A DNA stretch of 64,000 bases from RPQJ01 sp044226195 (GCA_044226195.1 JBGAHO010000003.1:120284-184283); one strand, 5' to 3'; positions 19,364 through 28,229 are shown, counted from the stretch's first letter. Notes: a model not told the origin generated them from the letters alone. Translations and numbers: made by a program.

Positions 19364-19846
19364 ATGCACAAGACCCGGATCGACCTGCCCGCGAAGACCC
19401 GCGCCAAGCTGATCGAGCTGCTGAATGCGCGGCTGGCCGACGCCATCGACCTGCAGCTGCAGGCCAAGCAGGCCCACTGGAACGTGAAGGGCCCGAACTT
19501 CATCGCGCTGCACGGGCTGTTCGACACGCTCGCCGGCGAGCTCGGCGGCCCGATCGACGACCTCGCCGAACGCATCACGGCCCTCGGCGGCGTGGCCGAG
19601 GGCACGGTGCAGGTGGTCGGTGCGCGCTCGAAGCTCGACGCCTATCCGCTCGAGCTCACCGAGGGGCGCGCGCACGTCGATGCGCTGGCCGCGGCCGTGG
19701 CCCGCTTCGGCAAGAGCGTACGCAAGGCCAGTGACGACGCCGCCAAGGCGGGCGACGCGGACACGAGCGACCTGTTCACCGGTATCTCGCGCAGCGTCGA
19801 CAAGCACCTGTGGCTGCTGGAGGCCCACCTGCAGGCGGATCGCTGA
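19364..19846 (+). CDS. dps: Dps-family DNA-binding ferritin-like protein
   Basis: 160 aa, typical Dps length. The inter-subunit ferroxidase signature is complete: AHWNVKGPNFIALHGLFDTL followed by PIDDLAERITALGG. Lys/Arg-rich N-terminus (MHKTRIDLPAKTRAK) could bind DNA. Dps dodecamers oxidise and store iron with peroxide and protect the chromosome in stationary phase or oxidative stress. It is followed immediately by chaA and is probably co-transcribed with it. Confidence 0.93.
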   Translation: MHKTRIDLPAKTRAKLIELLNARLADAIDLQLQAKQAHWNVKGPNFIALHGLFDTLAGELGGPIDDLAERITALGGVAEGTVQVVGARSKLDAYPLELTEGRAHVDALAAAVARFGKSVRKASDDAAKAGDADTSDLFTGISRSVDKHLWLLEAHLQADR

Positions 19847-19848
19847 GC

Positions 19849-20925
19849 TTGTCGGCCGTCCGGATCCCGCACTGGAGCTGGATGGCTCCGCTCGCGGGCT
19901 GCGCGGCACTCGCCGGCGCGCACGCGGGCGGGGCCATGGTGCTCGTCCTCGCGCTGGCGCTCGCGGGCAGCGTGCTCGCGGCCGTGCATCACGCCGAGGT
20001 CATCGCCCACAAGGCCGGTGAGCCGTTCGGCTCGCTCGTCCTCGCGCTAGCCGTCACGATCATCGAAGTCGCGCTGATCGTGTCGCTGATGCTCTCGGGC
20101 GGGGCTACTACCGAGGCACTGGCGCGCGACACGATCTTCGCCGCGGTCATGATCATCCTGAACGGCATGGTCGGCCTGTGCCTGCTGGCGGGGGGCGTGC
20201 GCCATCGCGAGCAGAGCTTCGGCACGCGCGGCGTCAGCTCGACGCTGGCCGTGCTCGCCGCGCTGTCGGTGCTCACGCTGATCCTGCCCAACTACACGAC
20301 CAGCGTCGCCGGCCCCTACTACTCGCCCGCGCAGCTGGTCGCCGTCGCACTCGTGTCGCTGGTTCTCTATGCGACCTTCGTGCTGGTGCAGACCGTGCGC
20401 CATCGCGACTACTTCCTGCCCCAGGGCGCCGCCGCGACCGACGAGGAGTCGCACGCGCCGAGGCCGAGCGGCTGGACCACGGCAGCGAGCTCGGTGCTGC
20501 TGCTGGTCGCGCTGGTCGCGGTGGTGCTGCTCGCCAAGGCCATCGCCCCGACACTCGAGGCGGCCGTGGCGTCCGTCGGCGCGCCGAAGGCGGTGGTCGG
20601 CGTGGTGATCGCGGCACTGGTGCTGTTGCCGGAAGGCGTGGCCGCCGTGCGCGCGGCCCGTGCCAACCGCCTGCAGAGCAGCATGAACCTCGCGCTCGGC
20701 TCGGCCCTGGCCTCGATCGGCCTGACGATTCCCGCCGTGGCGGTCGTCTCGCTCGTCTCCGGCTGGAACCTCGTGCTCGGCCTCGATGGCAAGTCGACCG
20801 TGCTGCTCGCGCTGTCGCTGCTGGTCGCGACGATCTCGCTGTCCACCGGCCGCACCACCGTGCTGCAGGGCGCCGTGCACCTCGTGATCTTCGCCGTCTA
20901 CCTCGTGACGACGGTGATTCCCTAG
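19849..20925 (+). CDS. chaA: ChaA-type calcium(sodium)/proton antiporter
   Basis: 358 aa from a TTG at 19849, two bases after the dps stop; an internal ATG at 19882 is the alternative. About eleven hydrophobic helices. The CaCA alpha-repeat motifs are clear and closely follow E. coli ChaA: HHAEVIAHKAGEPFGSLVLA in the first half and LLPEGVAAVRAARANRLQSS in the second. It exchanges cytoplasmic calcium or sodium for protons at the inner membrane. Its stop codon overlaps that of the convergent antiporter gene. Confidence 0.88.
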   Translation: MSAVRIPHWSWMAPLAGCAALAGAHAGGAMVLVLALALAGSVLAAVHHAEVIAHKAGEPFGSLVLALAVTIIEVALIVSLMLSGGATTEALARDTIFAAVMIILNGMVGLCLLAGGVRHREQSFGTRGVSSTLAVLAALSVLTLILPNYTTSVAGPYYSPAQLVAVALVSLVLYATFVLVQTVRHRDYFLPQGAAATDEESHAPRPSGWTTAASSVLLLVALVAVVLLAKAIAPTLEAAVASVGAPKAVVGVVIAALVLLPEGVAAVRAARANRLQSSMNLALGSALASIGLTIPAVAVVSLVSGWNLVLGLDGKSTVLLALSLLVATISLSTGRTTVLQGAVHLVIFAVYLVTTVIP

Positions 20926-22901
20926 CCCATCAGCAGGCGGCTCTCGGTCCGCGCCAGCTCCTCGGGCGTGCCCCACAGCACCAGCACGTCGCCTTCGCGC
21001 AGCCGCGTGTCCGGGGCCGGATCGCGTCCCGTGATGCCCTCGCGCCGGATCGCCGTCACGACCGTGTCGCCCTCGTGCAGGCCGAGGTCGCGGATGCTGC
21101 GCTCCACCGCGTAGGCGCCCGGCGGCAGCACGACGTTGCGCAGCTGCTGGCGGTGGCTGTGCCGGCCGTCGAGCATCGAGGCGTCCTCGCGCCGGAACAC
21201 GCTGCGCAGGATGGCGTAGCGGTCCTCGCGGATCGCGTCCGTGGTCTCGATCACCTCGCGCGGCGGCACCTTCAGGAACAGCAGCACGTGTGAGACCAGC
21301 GAGAGGCTGGTCTCGAAGATCTCCGGAACGACTTCGGTGGCGCCGGCCTGCTGCAACGACTCGAGCCGCGTGTCGTCCTCGGTACGCACCAGGATCGGCA
21401 GGTCCGCGCGCAGGCGGCGCACCGCACGGACGATGCGCAGCGCCGTCGACGGATCGTCGAAGGTGATCACCACCACGCTCGCGTGCTCGAGACCGAGCGC
21501 GCGCAGCACCTCGACGTGCGTGGCGTCGCCGTACACCACCGGGTCGCCGGCCTGGCGCGACTCGCGCACGCGGTGCGGGTCGAGGTCGAGCGCGATGAAC
21601 TCGAAGCCGCTGCGCTCGAGCACGCGCGCGAGGTTCTGGCCGACGCGCCCGAAGCCGCACACGATGACGTGCTCGCGCCGGGCGAGTTCCCGGGTCGCCG
21701 CGTTCTCGAGCGCGACTTCCGAGGTCGGCGTGGTCTCGCGCCGCAGGATCCGGTCCGCGATGCGGCCGTTGTAGCGCACGATCAGCGGCCCGACGAGCAT
21801 GCTGAGCGCGACTGCGGTGAGCAGAGCCTGCACCATGCCGGCCGGCACCGCGTCGCCCTTCAGCAGCAGCGTCAGCAGCGCGAAACCGAACTCGCCGCCC
21901 ATGCTCACCACCAGGCCGGTGCGCAGCGCCTTGCGGGCATTCGGCACGAACTGCCGCACGATCAGCCCCACCAGCGCGACCTTGACCACCAGCAGCACCG
22001 CCAGCACCAGCAGCACGAGCGGCAAGTGTGCGAGCAGGTCGGCGAGGTCGAGCAGCATGCCGACCGAGACGAAGAACAGGCCGAGCAGGATGTCCTGGAA
22101 CGGCTTGATGACGGCCTCGGTCTCGTGGCGGAACTCCGTCTCGGCGAGCAGCATGCCGGCGAGGAAGCCGCCGAGGGCCATCGACAACCCGAGCGCGTGC
22201 GTGGCCCAGGCGCCGCTCAGCACCACGAACAGCACGGTCAGCGTGAAGGTCTCGGTGCTGCGGTGGCGCGCGATCTCGTGGAACAGCGGGCGCAGCAGCC
22301 AGCGGCCGGCGGCGAGCACGACCAGCAGCGCGACGAGCGCGCGGCCGACCATGCCGAGCAGCCACTGCGGGCCGAGTGCGATCCCGCCGTCGCCGCCGGC
22401 GGTGGCGAGGGCGAGGAAGGGCGCGAACGCGAGGTCCTGGAACAGGAGGATGCCGACCGCGAGGCGCGCGTGCGTGCGATTGATCTCGAGCTGGTCGCCG
22501 AGCTGGCGCACGACGATGGCCGTCGAGGACATGGCCAGCGCGCCACCGATCACGATCGACGGGGCGATCGCCACGCCGGCGGCCCACGCGATGACGGAGA
22601 AGGCCGCCGTGGTCAGCAGCATCTGCAGGCCGCCGACGCCGAGCACCTCGGACTTCATCGCGACCATGCGCGCGAAGGAGAACTCGAGGCCCAGCGTGAA
22701 CACCAGGAACACGATGCCGATCTCGGCCAGCAGCCGGACGGCTTCGGCGTCGGACACGAGCCCGAGCGCGTGCGGGCCGAGGGCCATGCCGACCACCAGA
22801 TAGCCAAGGATGGGCGGCAGCTTGAAGCGCCGCACCAGGCTCAGCACCAGCAGCGAGCCCGCCAGCAGGATCAGGATCTGCGAAAGGAAGTCGCCCGTCA
22901 T
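20922..22901 (-). CDS. CPA2 cation/proton antiporter with TrkA-N and TrkA-C domains (Kef/YbaL type)
   Basis: 659 aa. Residues 1-380 are a multi-helix Na/H-exchanger domain with FLVFTLGLEFSFARM and LLFQDLAFAPFLAL. Residues about 415-530 are a Rossmann TrkA-N domain starting VIVCGFGRVGQNLARVLE. The end (from about 570) is a TrkA-C domain. It fits glutathione-gated or nucleotide-regulated potassium efflux systems such as KefB/KefC or YbaL. Convergent with chaA: both stop codons share bases, so the genes are tail to tail without a spacer. Confidence 0.87.
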   Translation of the reverse strand: MTGDFLSQILILLAGSLLVLSLVRRFKLPPILGYLVVGMALGPHALGLVSDAEAVRLLAEIGIVFLVFTLGLEFSFARMVAMKSEVLGVGGLQMLLTTAAFSVIAWAAGVAIAPSIVIGGALAMSSTAIVVRQLGDQLEINRTHARLAVGILLFQDLAFAPFLALATAGGDGGIALGPQWLLGMVGRALVALLVVLAAGRWLLRPLFHEIARHRSTETFTLTVLFVVLSGAWATHALGLSMALGGFLAGMLLAETEFRHETEAVIKPFQDILLGLFFVSVGMLLDLADLLAHLPLVLLVLAVLLVVKVALVGLIVRQFVPNARKALRTGLVVSMGGEFGFALLTLLLKGDAVPAGMVQALLTAVALSMLVGPLIVRYNGRIADRILRRETTPTSEVALENAATRELARREHVIVCGFGRVGQNLARVLERSGFEFIALDLDPHRVRESRQAGDPVVYGDATHVEVLRALGLEHASVVVITFDDPSTALRIVRAVRRLRADLPILVRTEDDTRLESLQQAGATEVVPEIFETSLSLVSHVLLFLKVPPREVIETTDAIREDRYAILRSVFRREDASMLDGRHSHRQQLRNVVLPPGAYAVERSIRDLGLHEGDTVVTAIRREGITGRDPAPDTRLREGDVLVLWGTPEELARTESRLLMG

Positions 22902-22973
22902 CGGTCCTCGCGCGCGGCTGCCCCGATGCTAGCATCCGCGCGGGGGGTGGCCTGCAATCTGGAGTAGCGAAGG

Positions 22974-23213
22974 ATGAGTGAAGCTGTAGTGGCCGCGAAG
23001 GCCCCGATCGCGGTCGACGTCGAGGCCGGCAAGACCTACTGGTGGTGTTCGTGCGGCAGGAGCGCGAAGCAGCCCTTCTGCGACGGCTCGCACAAGGGCA
23101 GCGAGTTCACGCCGGTCGAGTACGTCGCGACCGAGTCGAAGCAGGCCTGGTTCTGTGCGTGCAAGCGGACGGGCGCATCGCCTCTCTGCGACGGCGCCCA
23201 CAAGCGTCTCTGA
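22974..23213 (+). CDS. Double CDGSH iron-sulfur protein
   Basis: 79 aa with two complete CDGSH 2Fe-2S sites. Site 1: Cys25, Cys27, Cys36, His40 (CSCGRSAKQPFCDGSH). Site 2: Cys61, Cys63, Cys72, His76 (CACKRTGASPLCDGAH). Both follow the pattern C-x-C-x2-S/T-x3-P-x-C-D-G-x-H. Tandem CDGSH proteins are small redox or cluster-transfer proteins of uncertain role. It stands alone, divergent from the Kef-type antiporter. Confidence 0.93.
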   Translation: MSEAVVAAKAPIAVDVEAGKTYWWCSCGRSAKQPFCDGSHKGSEFTPVEYVATESKQAWFCACKRTGASPLCDGAHKRL

Positions 23214-23256
23214 GGAGGAATCGCGGCGAGGCCGGCGGCATGGCCGGCCCGCCCGA

Positions 23257-24144
23257 TCAGGCGGCGAGCATCTCGAGCCGCTGCTCCAGCTCGCGCTGGT
23301 CCTGCACCACGCTGCAGTTCGCCGGCAGGTCGCGGGCATTGACGGAGTTCGAACCCCCGCCGCCCAGCCAGATCGGAATGCCGGGACCCAGTTCGCGAGC
23401 GATGCCCGCGAGCAGTGCGGGAACCTTCGCGACGTCGTCGAGCATCACCACGCTGATGCCCACAGCGATCGCGCCCACCTCGCGCGTGTAGCGCGCGATT
23501 TCGTGCGGCGGCAGGTCGGCCCCGAGGTAGTGCACCTTGTGGCCCTGGCTCGCGCAGATCATCGCCGCCATCAGCAGCCCGAGTTCGTGCCGCTCGCCCG
23601 GCAGCGTGGCGAAGACGATCGGCGGGCGATGCGCACTGCGGTCGTAACTGTCGAGCAGCAGGGCGACGTGCTTGCGGATCGCGGCGGACACCATGCGCTC
23701 CTGCGCGATGCTGATCTCGCCGCGATGCCAGCGTTCACCGACTTCCTGCAGCAGCGGGCGCAGCACGCTGCGCGCAAGCTGCGGCGGCGGCAGCATCGCG
23801 ATGGCGAGCGTCAGCGTCTGTTCGCATTCGGAGGCGCGGAAGCGCTGCGCCGCTTCGAGGATGCGCTGCACGAACGCATCGCAGGTGGCCTGCAGCGGCG
23901 CGCTGCCCGTGCCTTCGAGCAGGCTCGCGAGCTGCGGATCGCCGAGTTGCGCGAGCCGGCCGATCGGGTGGCCCTGTTCCGTCGCTTCGCGCAGGCGCCT
24001 GAGGCGCAGCACGTCCTCGGGCCGATAGACGCGCCGCCCGAGGTCGTCACGCTGCGGGCTCACGATGCCGTACCGGCGCTCCCACGCGCGCAGCGTTTCG
24101 ACGCTCAGGCCCGTGGCCTGCGAGACAGCCTTGATCGAATACAT
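23257..24144 (-). CDS. MerR-type regulator with B12-binding domain (CarH/LitR-like)
   Basis: 295 aa. Residues 1-70 are a MerR winged helix (MYSIKAVSQATGLSVETLRA, WERRYG). Residues about 80-160 are a helical cobalamin-cap domain and 170-290 a B12-binding Rossmann domain with the E-x-H-x2-G motif (GERHELG, lower-ligand His186). CarH proteins use a W-x9-E-H motif to hold adenosylcobalamin and sense light. Here Trp139 and Glu149 are present but the following His is Arg150, so light or ligand response may differ. It is transcribed away from a tiny unit at 24193-24292. Confidence 0.85.
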   Translation of the reverse strand: MYSIKAVSQATGLSVETLRAWERRYGIVSPQRDDLGRRVYRPEDVLRLRRLREATEQGHPIGRLAQLGDPQLASLLEGTGSAPLQATCDAFVQRILEAAQRFRASECEQTLTLAIAMLPPPQLARSVLRPLLQEVGERWHRGEISIAQERMVSAAIRKHVALLLDSYDRSAHRPPIVFATLPGERHELGLLMAAMICASQGHKVHYLGADLPPHEIARYTREVGAIAVGISVVMLDDVAKVPALLAGIARELGPGIPIWLGGGGSNSVNARDLPANCSVVQDQRELEQRLEMLAA

Positions 24145-24169
24145 GGACGAATCTTTCCCGCTGCCGGTC

Positions 24170-24190
24170 GGTTTGTAAAGGTTTTGTACA
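24170..24190. promoter_or_regulatory. Direct-repeat operator candidate for the MerR/B12 regulator
   Basis: Two similar half sites in tandem, GGTTTGTAAA (24170-24179) and GGTTTTGTACA (24180-24190), 25 bp upstream of the regulator start. CarH/LitR-type proteins bind direct or inverted repeats containing TTTGTA/TGTACA-like cores. On the minus strand TTTACA within the first repeat could be a -35 for the regulator. Binding is inferred. Confidence 0.45.
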
Positions 24191-24192
24191 GG

Positions 24193-24252
24193 ATGAATCT
24201 GGACAGAGTCTTGACGATTGACTCGGAATTGCGGAAAGTCTCGGTGGAATGA
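24193..24252 (+). CDS. Possible 19-residue peptide in a short terminated transcript
   Basis: ATG to TGA, encoding MNLDRVLTIDSELRKVSVE. The stop is followed 9 bases later by an intrinsic terminator pointing the same way. An AAAGG lies 11 bases before the ATG, which is weak as a ribosome-binding site. The frame may be real, or the unit may be a non-coding RNA of about 100 nt whose 3' end is the terminator. No downstream gene on this strand lies within 2 kb, so it is not an obvious attenuator leader. Confidence 0.3.
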   Translation: MNLDRVLTIDSELRKVSVE

Positions 24253-24261
24253 CCCCCGCTC

Positions 24262-24292
24262 GGGCGAAACCTCGGTTTCGCCCTTCTTTTTT
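24262..24292 (+). terminator. Strong intrinsic terminator without an annotated gene in front
   Basis: GGGCGAAA (24262-24269) pairs with TTTCGCCC (24276-24283) around CCTCGG, followed by TTCTTTTTT. The T-tract is only on the plus strand. Both neighbouring genes run on the minus strand, so it must end an unannotated plus-strand transcript starting near 24145-24195. Confidence 0.8.
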
Positions 24293-24314
24293 CTCGCGAG
24301 CAGCGGATTTGGAT

Positions 24315-26465
24315 TCAGGCGGGCAGGCGCAGGATCGGGTGCTGCCCCGTCGCCTGGCGCAACACCATGTCGAGGAATTCGGTCGAGGAGATCGGCTCGC
24401 CGAGCAGCCGGCCCTGGCCGTACTGGCAGCCGCTGTGCAGCAGGAAGTGCCGCTGCTCCTCGGTCTCGATTCCTTCCGCGATCACCTGCAGGCCGAGGCT
24501 GCGGCCCATCTCGATGATGGTCCGCACGATGGTGGCATCGTCCGGGTCGGTTGCCGCGTTGGTGACGAACGAGCGGTCGATCTTGAGCGTGCCGATCGGG
24601 AACTGCTGCAGGGCGCTCAGGCTCGAGTAGCCCGTGCCGAAATCGTCGATCGAGAGGTGCACGCCCATCGAGCGCAGTTCATCGAGCAGCGGCAGCGTGC
24701 GCTGCGTGTCCATCATCAGCGTCGTCTCGGTGATCTCGAGTTCGAAGCACGACGGCTGCACGCCGTGGCGTTCGAACACCGACCGGCAGCGCGGGATGAA
24801 GCTCGCCTGGCTCAGTTCCTTGAGCGAGAGATTCACCGAGACGCGGCCCGGGTCGGGCACCTTCTGCTGCCAGCTCGCGTAGTCCTGGCAGACCTGGTTC
24901 AGCACCCAGGCGCCGATGTCGAGGATGAGGCGCGATTCCTCGGCGAGCGGGATGAACTGCGACGGCGCGATCTCGCCGTGGCCCGGCAGGCGCCAGCGCA
25001 GCAGCGCCTCGGCGCCGATCACCTGGCCGCTGCCGAGGTCCACCTTCGGCTGGTAGCGCACCAGGAACTCGTCGCGGTCCAGGGCGCGACGCAGCTTGCT
25101 CTTCAGCAGCAGGCGCTCGACCGCCGCCGCGTTCATCTCCGGCGTGTAGAACGCGTGGCAGCTGCGGCCCGCGCGCTTGGCGTGGTACATCGCGGCATCG
25201 GCATTGCGGATCAGGTCGATCACGTTGTCGGCCTGTTCCGGGCAGAGCGCGACACCGACGCTCGCGGTCACCTCGACCTCGTGCTCGCCGAGGTGCAGCG
25301 GGCGCGAGATCTCGCCGAGCACCATGCGGGCGAGACCGCTCGCGAGGTCGCGGCGCGACACTTCGCCGTCCGAACTCTCCGCGAAGATCGCGAATTCGTC
25401 GCCGGCCAGGCGGCCCACGACCGAGTCGCGCGGCAGCGCGCCGGCCAGCCGCTCGCTCACCGTCTCGAGCACGCGGTCGCCCGCCGCGTGGCCGAAGGTG
25501 TCGTTCACTTCCTTGAAGTTGTCGAGGTCGATGTACAGCAGCACGAGGCCGCGCGCCTGCCGCGTGGTGCGCGCGATCGCCTGCTGCAGCAGGTGCTGGA
25601 ACTGCATGCGGTTCGGCATCTTCGTGAGCGCGTCGAACCGCGCGAGGTAGCGGATGCGCCGCTCGGCCCGCTTGCGTTCCGTGATGTCGCGCAGCACCAG
25701 CACGTGGCCGCGCACGTCGGGGCGGTCGCTCGAAAGCGGCGAGGCGCTGACGGACACCGGAATGGTCTGGCCGCGCGCGGTCTGCACGACCGTCTCGCCC
25801 GGCTCGCCCGATACCCGGGCGAGGCTGAAGCCGGCGCGCTGCGGCTCGGCCAGCAGCGACTCGAACGAACGGCCCACGAGCTGTCCCGGCTCGACACCCA
25901 TCAGCAGGGCGGCCGCGCGGTTCTCGGTGCGCACGCAGCCGTCCGGCGCCACCACCAGCACGGCGTCGCTCATGCTGTTGAGCAGCACGTCGAGGTAGTC
26001 GCGCGTGATGGTCGTGACGCTGAGCGTGCGGCGCATGCGCTCGAGCGAGGCCTCGAGCGGCCCGAGTTCCTCGACACCGCTCGCGGCCACGGGCGTGAGG
26101 TGCGTGCCACGGCCGATCGACTCGGCGGTGTCGATCAGTTCCGTCACGCCCTCGTCGATGCGGCGGATGCGTCGCCACGTCAGCCACATGGCCACGATCG
26201 TGACCGTGCTGCCCGCGAGCAGTGCGATCCACATGCGCAGCAGGTGGCTGCTGCGCAGCCGCTCGCCCAGCAGTGCCTGCGCGTGCTGCAGAGCCGCTGC
26301 GGTTTCCGGATGGGCGTCGCGCTCGAGGCCCGCGAGCAGGTCGCCGACCAGGTGCTGCTCGAACAGTCCGCCCACCGCCGCCATCAGCGCGACGCCGAGC
26401 GTGAGCAGCGCGCCGAGCAGGCCCAGCGCGAGCAGGTAGCGACGACGGAGGCTGATGTTGCCCAT
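24315..26465 (-). CDS. Membrane GGDEF-EAL protein with PAS domain (cyclic-di-GMP turnover)
   Basis: 716 aa from the ATG at 26463-26465. Two membrane helices (about residues 10-35 and 77-97), a HAMP-like linker, a PAS domain (LNSMSDAVLVVAPDG), then GGDEF and EAL domains. The cyclase signature is RLAGDEF rather than GGDEF, and no R-x2-D inhibitory site is in front of it. The EAL domain has intact EALLRW, DDFGTGYSS and EGIET motifs, so phosphodiesterase activity on cyclic-di-GMP is the better prediction. Signal and partner unknown. Confidence 0.9.
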   Translation of the reverse strand: MGNISLRRRYLLALGLLGALLTLGVALMAAVGGLFEQHLVGDLLAGLERDAHPETAAALQHAQALLGERLRSSHLLRMWIALLAGSTVTIVAMWLTWRRIRRIDEGVTELIDTAESIGRGTHLTPVAASGVEELGPLEASLERMRRTLSVTTITRDYLDVLLNSMSDAVLVVAPDGCVRTENRAAALLMGVEPGQLVGRSFESLLAEPQRAGFSLARVSGEPGETVVQTARGQTIPVSVSASPLSSDRPDVRGHVLVLRDITERKRAERRIRYLARFDALTKMPNRMQFQHLLQQAIARTTRQARGLVLLYIDLDNFKEVNDTFGHAAGDRVLETVSERLAGALPRDSVVGRLAGDEFAIFAESSDGEVSRRDLASGLARMVLGEISRPLHLGEHEVEVTASVGVALCPEQADNVIDLIRNADAAMYHAKRAGRSCHAFYTPEMNAAAVERLLLKSKLRRALDRDEFLVRYQPKVDLGSGQVIGAEALLRWRLPGHGEIAPSQFIPLAEESRLILDIGAWVLNQVCQDYASWQQKVPDPGRVSVNLSLKELSQASFIPRCRSVFERHGVQPSCFELEITETTLMMDTQRTLPLLDELRSMGVHLSIDDFGTGYSSLSALQQFPIGTLKIDRSFVTNAATDPDDATIVRTIIEMGRSLGLQVIAEGIETEEQRHFLLHSGCQYGQGRLLGEPISSTEFLDMVLRQATGQHPILRLPA

Positions 26466-26681
26466 CTGCGGATCGAGGACCCCGCGACTGCGCCCGGGTG
26501 CCGTCCCCTGTTCTTGCTCTTGTTTCCCTGCGACTGGCTCCGGATCATACCTGCGCGGCGCGGTGGCGCAATCCGCGTGCGACGGCGGCCTCATTGTGGA
26601 AATTTTTCCGACACTCGACGCCGCCCGCGCTGCCGGGGAGGGGGCGGCTCCGGTATCCTTGCGCCCGGACACCCGCACCCC

Positions 26682-27362
26682 ATGAACGAACTCGAACTTA
26701 CCGGCCGCGCACGCACGCACATCGTCGATCTCGACGCGCCGAAGTGCGCCCTGCACTACGAAACCGTCGCGTCCTTCCTCGCCATGCGCGACGACGCGGC
26801 CCGCGCGGGCATCGACCTGCGCGCGGTCTCGAGCTTCCGCGATTTCGACCGGCAGCTGATGCTGTGGAACCGCAAGTGGCGGGGCGAGCGGCCGCTCTAC
26901 GACCGCGAGGGAGTCGAACTCGAGGCCGGGCGCCTGTCGGAAGCCGAGCGCGTGGACGCCATCCTCTGCTGGTCGGCGATTCCGGGCGGCAGCCGTCATC
27001 ACTGGGGCTCCGACATCGACGTCATCGATGCGGCGGCGCTGCCCGCGGGCTACGAGGTCCAGCTGCTGCCGGGCGAGTACGCGCCCGAGGGCATTTTCGG
27101 GCGGCTCACGCACTGGCTCGATCGCCACATGCGGCACTACGGGTTCCATCGCCCGTATGCGTCCGATCGCGGCGGCACGGGCGTCGAGCCCTGGCACGTC
27201 AGCTACGCGCCGGTCGCGCGGCGGGCCATCGAGGAGCTGTCGCTGCCCGTGCTGCGACGGGCGATCGCCTCGAGCGAGCTGCTGGGCAAGGAGTTCGTGC
27301 TCGACCGCCTGCCCGAGATCTACACGCGTTTCATCCTGGCGGTCGACGCGCCCCCCGCCTGA
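26682..27362 (+). CDS. VanY-type D-alanyl-D-alanine carboxypeptidase (LAS peptidase)
   Basis: 226 aa. The zinc-peptidase signature is complete: GGSRHHWGSDIDV (first His and Asp ligands) and EPWHVSYAP (second His with the acidic residue). It belongs to the VanY/DacY family that trims the terminal D-Ala of peptidoglycan stems. There is no clear signal peptide, so export is uncertain. The last 32 bp overlap the end of the convergent SDR gene. Confidence 0.87.
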   Translation: MNELELTGRARTHIVDLDAPKCALHYETVASFLAMRDDAARAGIDLRAVSSFRDFDRQLMLWNRKWRGERPLYDREGVELEAGRLSEAERVDAILCWSAIPGGSRHHWGSDIDVIDAAALPAGYEVQLLPGEYAPEGIFGRLTHWLDRHMRHYGFHRPYASDRGGTGVEPWHVSYAPVARRAIEELSLPVLRRAIASSELLGKEFVLDRLPEIYTRFILAVDAPPA

Positions 27363-28200
27363 TCTGCGTGTCGCGGAAGCCGCGCACGCGCCCGAGGAAC
27401 CAGGTCGGGAACCAGCGCTTCAGCGCCCACAGCAGCCGGTATTCGCGCGGCCACACGATGTAGAGCCGGCCCTTTGCCACGGCGGCGAGGATGGCCTGCG
27501 CCGCTTCCGTCGGGTCGTGGCCCGAGTGATCCATCAGCTGGTGCGCCATGGCGTTCTCCTCCGACGGCGCCCGCATCGTGTCGAGCAGGTGGGTGCGGAA
27601 GAAGCCCGGCATGGCGCAGGACACCTGGATGCCGACGGTGTCGAGCTCGGCGGCGAGCGTCTCGCTGAGCGAGATCACCGCGGCCTTGGTTGCGTTGTAG
27701 GGACCCATCTGCGGCGCGGAGGCGAAGCCTGCCGAACTCGCGATGCTGAGGATGAGGCCGTGGCCCTGGCGCCGCATGGCCGGCACCGCTGCGCGGCATC
27801 CCCAGACCACGCCGAGCAGGTTGATGTCGACGATCCAGCGCCAGTCGTCGGCCGACACGACGTCGATGCCGCCCGCGACCGCCACGCCCGCGTTGTTCAC
27901 CAGCACGTCGAGGCCGCCGGTCCGCGCACAGAACGCCTCGATCGCGCCGGTCACGAAGCCCTCGGAGGCGACGTCGCCGGCCCAGCGCTCGACGCCCGCC
28001 GCCCCGGCCGCCGCAAGTTCGGCCGCGGCCTCGTCGAGCCGTCCGGCATCGATGTCGACGATCCCGGTCCGCCAGCCATCGCGGGCGAATTCGAGCGCGA
28101 GAGCGCGGCCGAGGCCGCTGCCCGCGCCGGTGATGAAAGCGCGCTTTGCGGGAAAGCGCCGGGACAGTAAGGTAAGAGCCGGGGAAGTCGTCATCCGCAC
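27331..28200 (-). CDS. Short-chain dehydrogenase/reductase
   Basis: 289 aa. The NAD(P) motif is TGAGSGLG at about residues 25-32, the structural motif NNAG at about 106-109, and the catalytic Tyr-Lys in YNATK with the upstream Ser in IASSAG. This is a classical SDR. The C-terminal extension (LKRWFPTWFLGRVRG) is hydrophobic and basic and may touch the membrane. Substrate unknown. Two nearby starts exist (28200 and 28194). Confidence 0.88.
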   Translation of the reverse strand: MRMTTSPALTLLSRRFPAKRAFITGAGSGLGRALALEFARDGWRTGIVDIDAGRLDEAAAELAAAGAAGVERWAGDVASEGFVTGAIEAFCARTGGLDVLVNNAGVAVAGGIDVVSADDWRWIVDINLLGVVWGCRAAVPAMRRQGHGLILSIASSAGFASAPQMGPYNATKAAVISLSETLAAELDTVGIQVSCAMPGFFRTHLLDTMRAPSEENAMAHQLMDHSGHDPTEAAQAILAAVAKGRLYIVWPREYRLLWALKRWFPTWFLGRVRGFRDTQIRRGARRPPG

Positions 28201-28229
28201 ATCGTAGCCGCAAAGACGGCGGGTTCGTC

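Noticed and set aside
23230..23249. GGCCGG/CCGGCC hairpin between the CDGSH and MerR genes as a terminator.
   Set aside because: Stem of 6 bp, no T-run; the surrounding sequence is so GC-rich that such hairpins are expected by chance.
26598..26609. GGAAA-TT-TTTCC palindrome in the gap between the GGDEF-EAL gene and the VanY-type gene.
   Set aside because: Short AT-rich symmetry in a promoter region is common; no second copy or regulator supports it.
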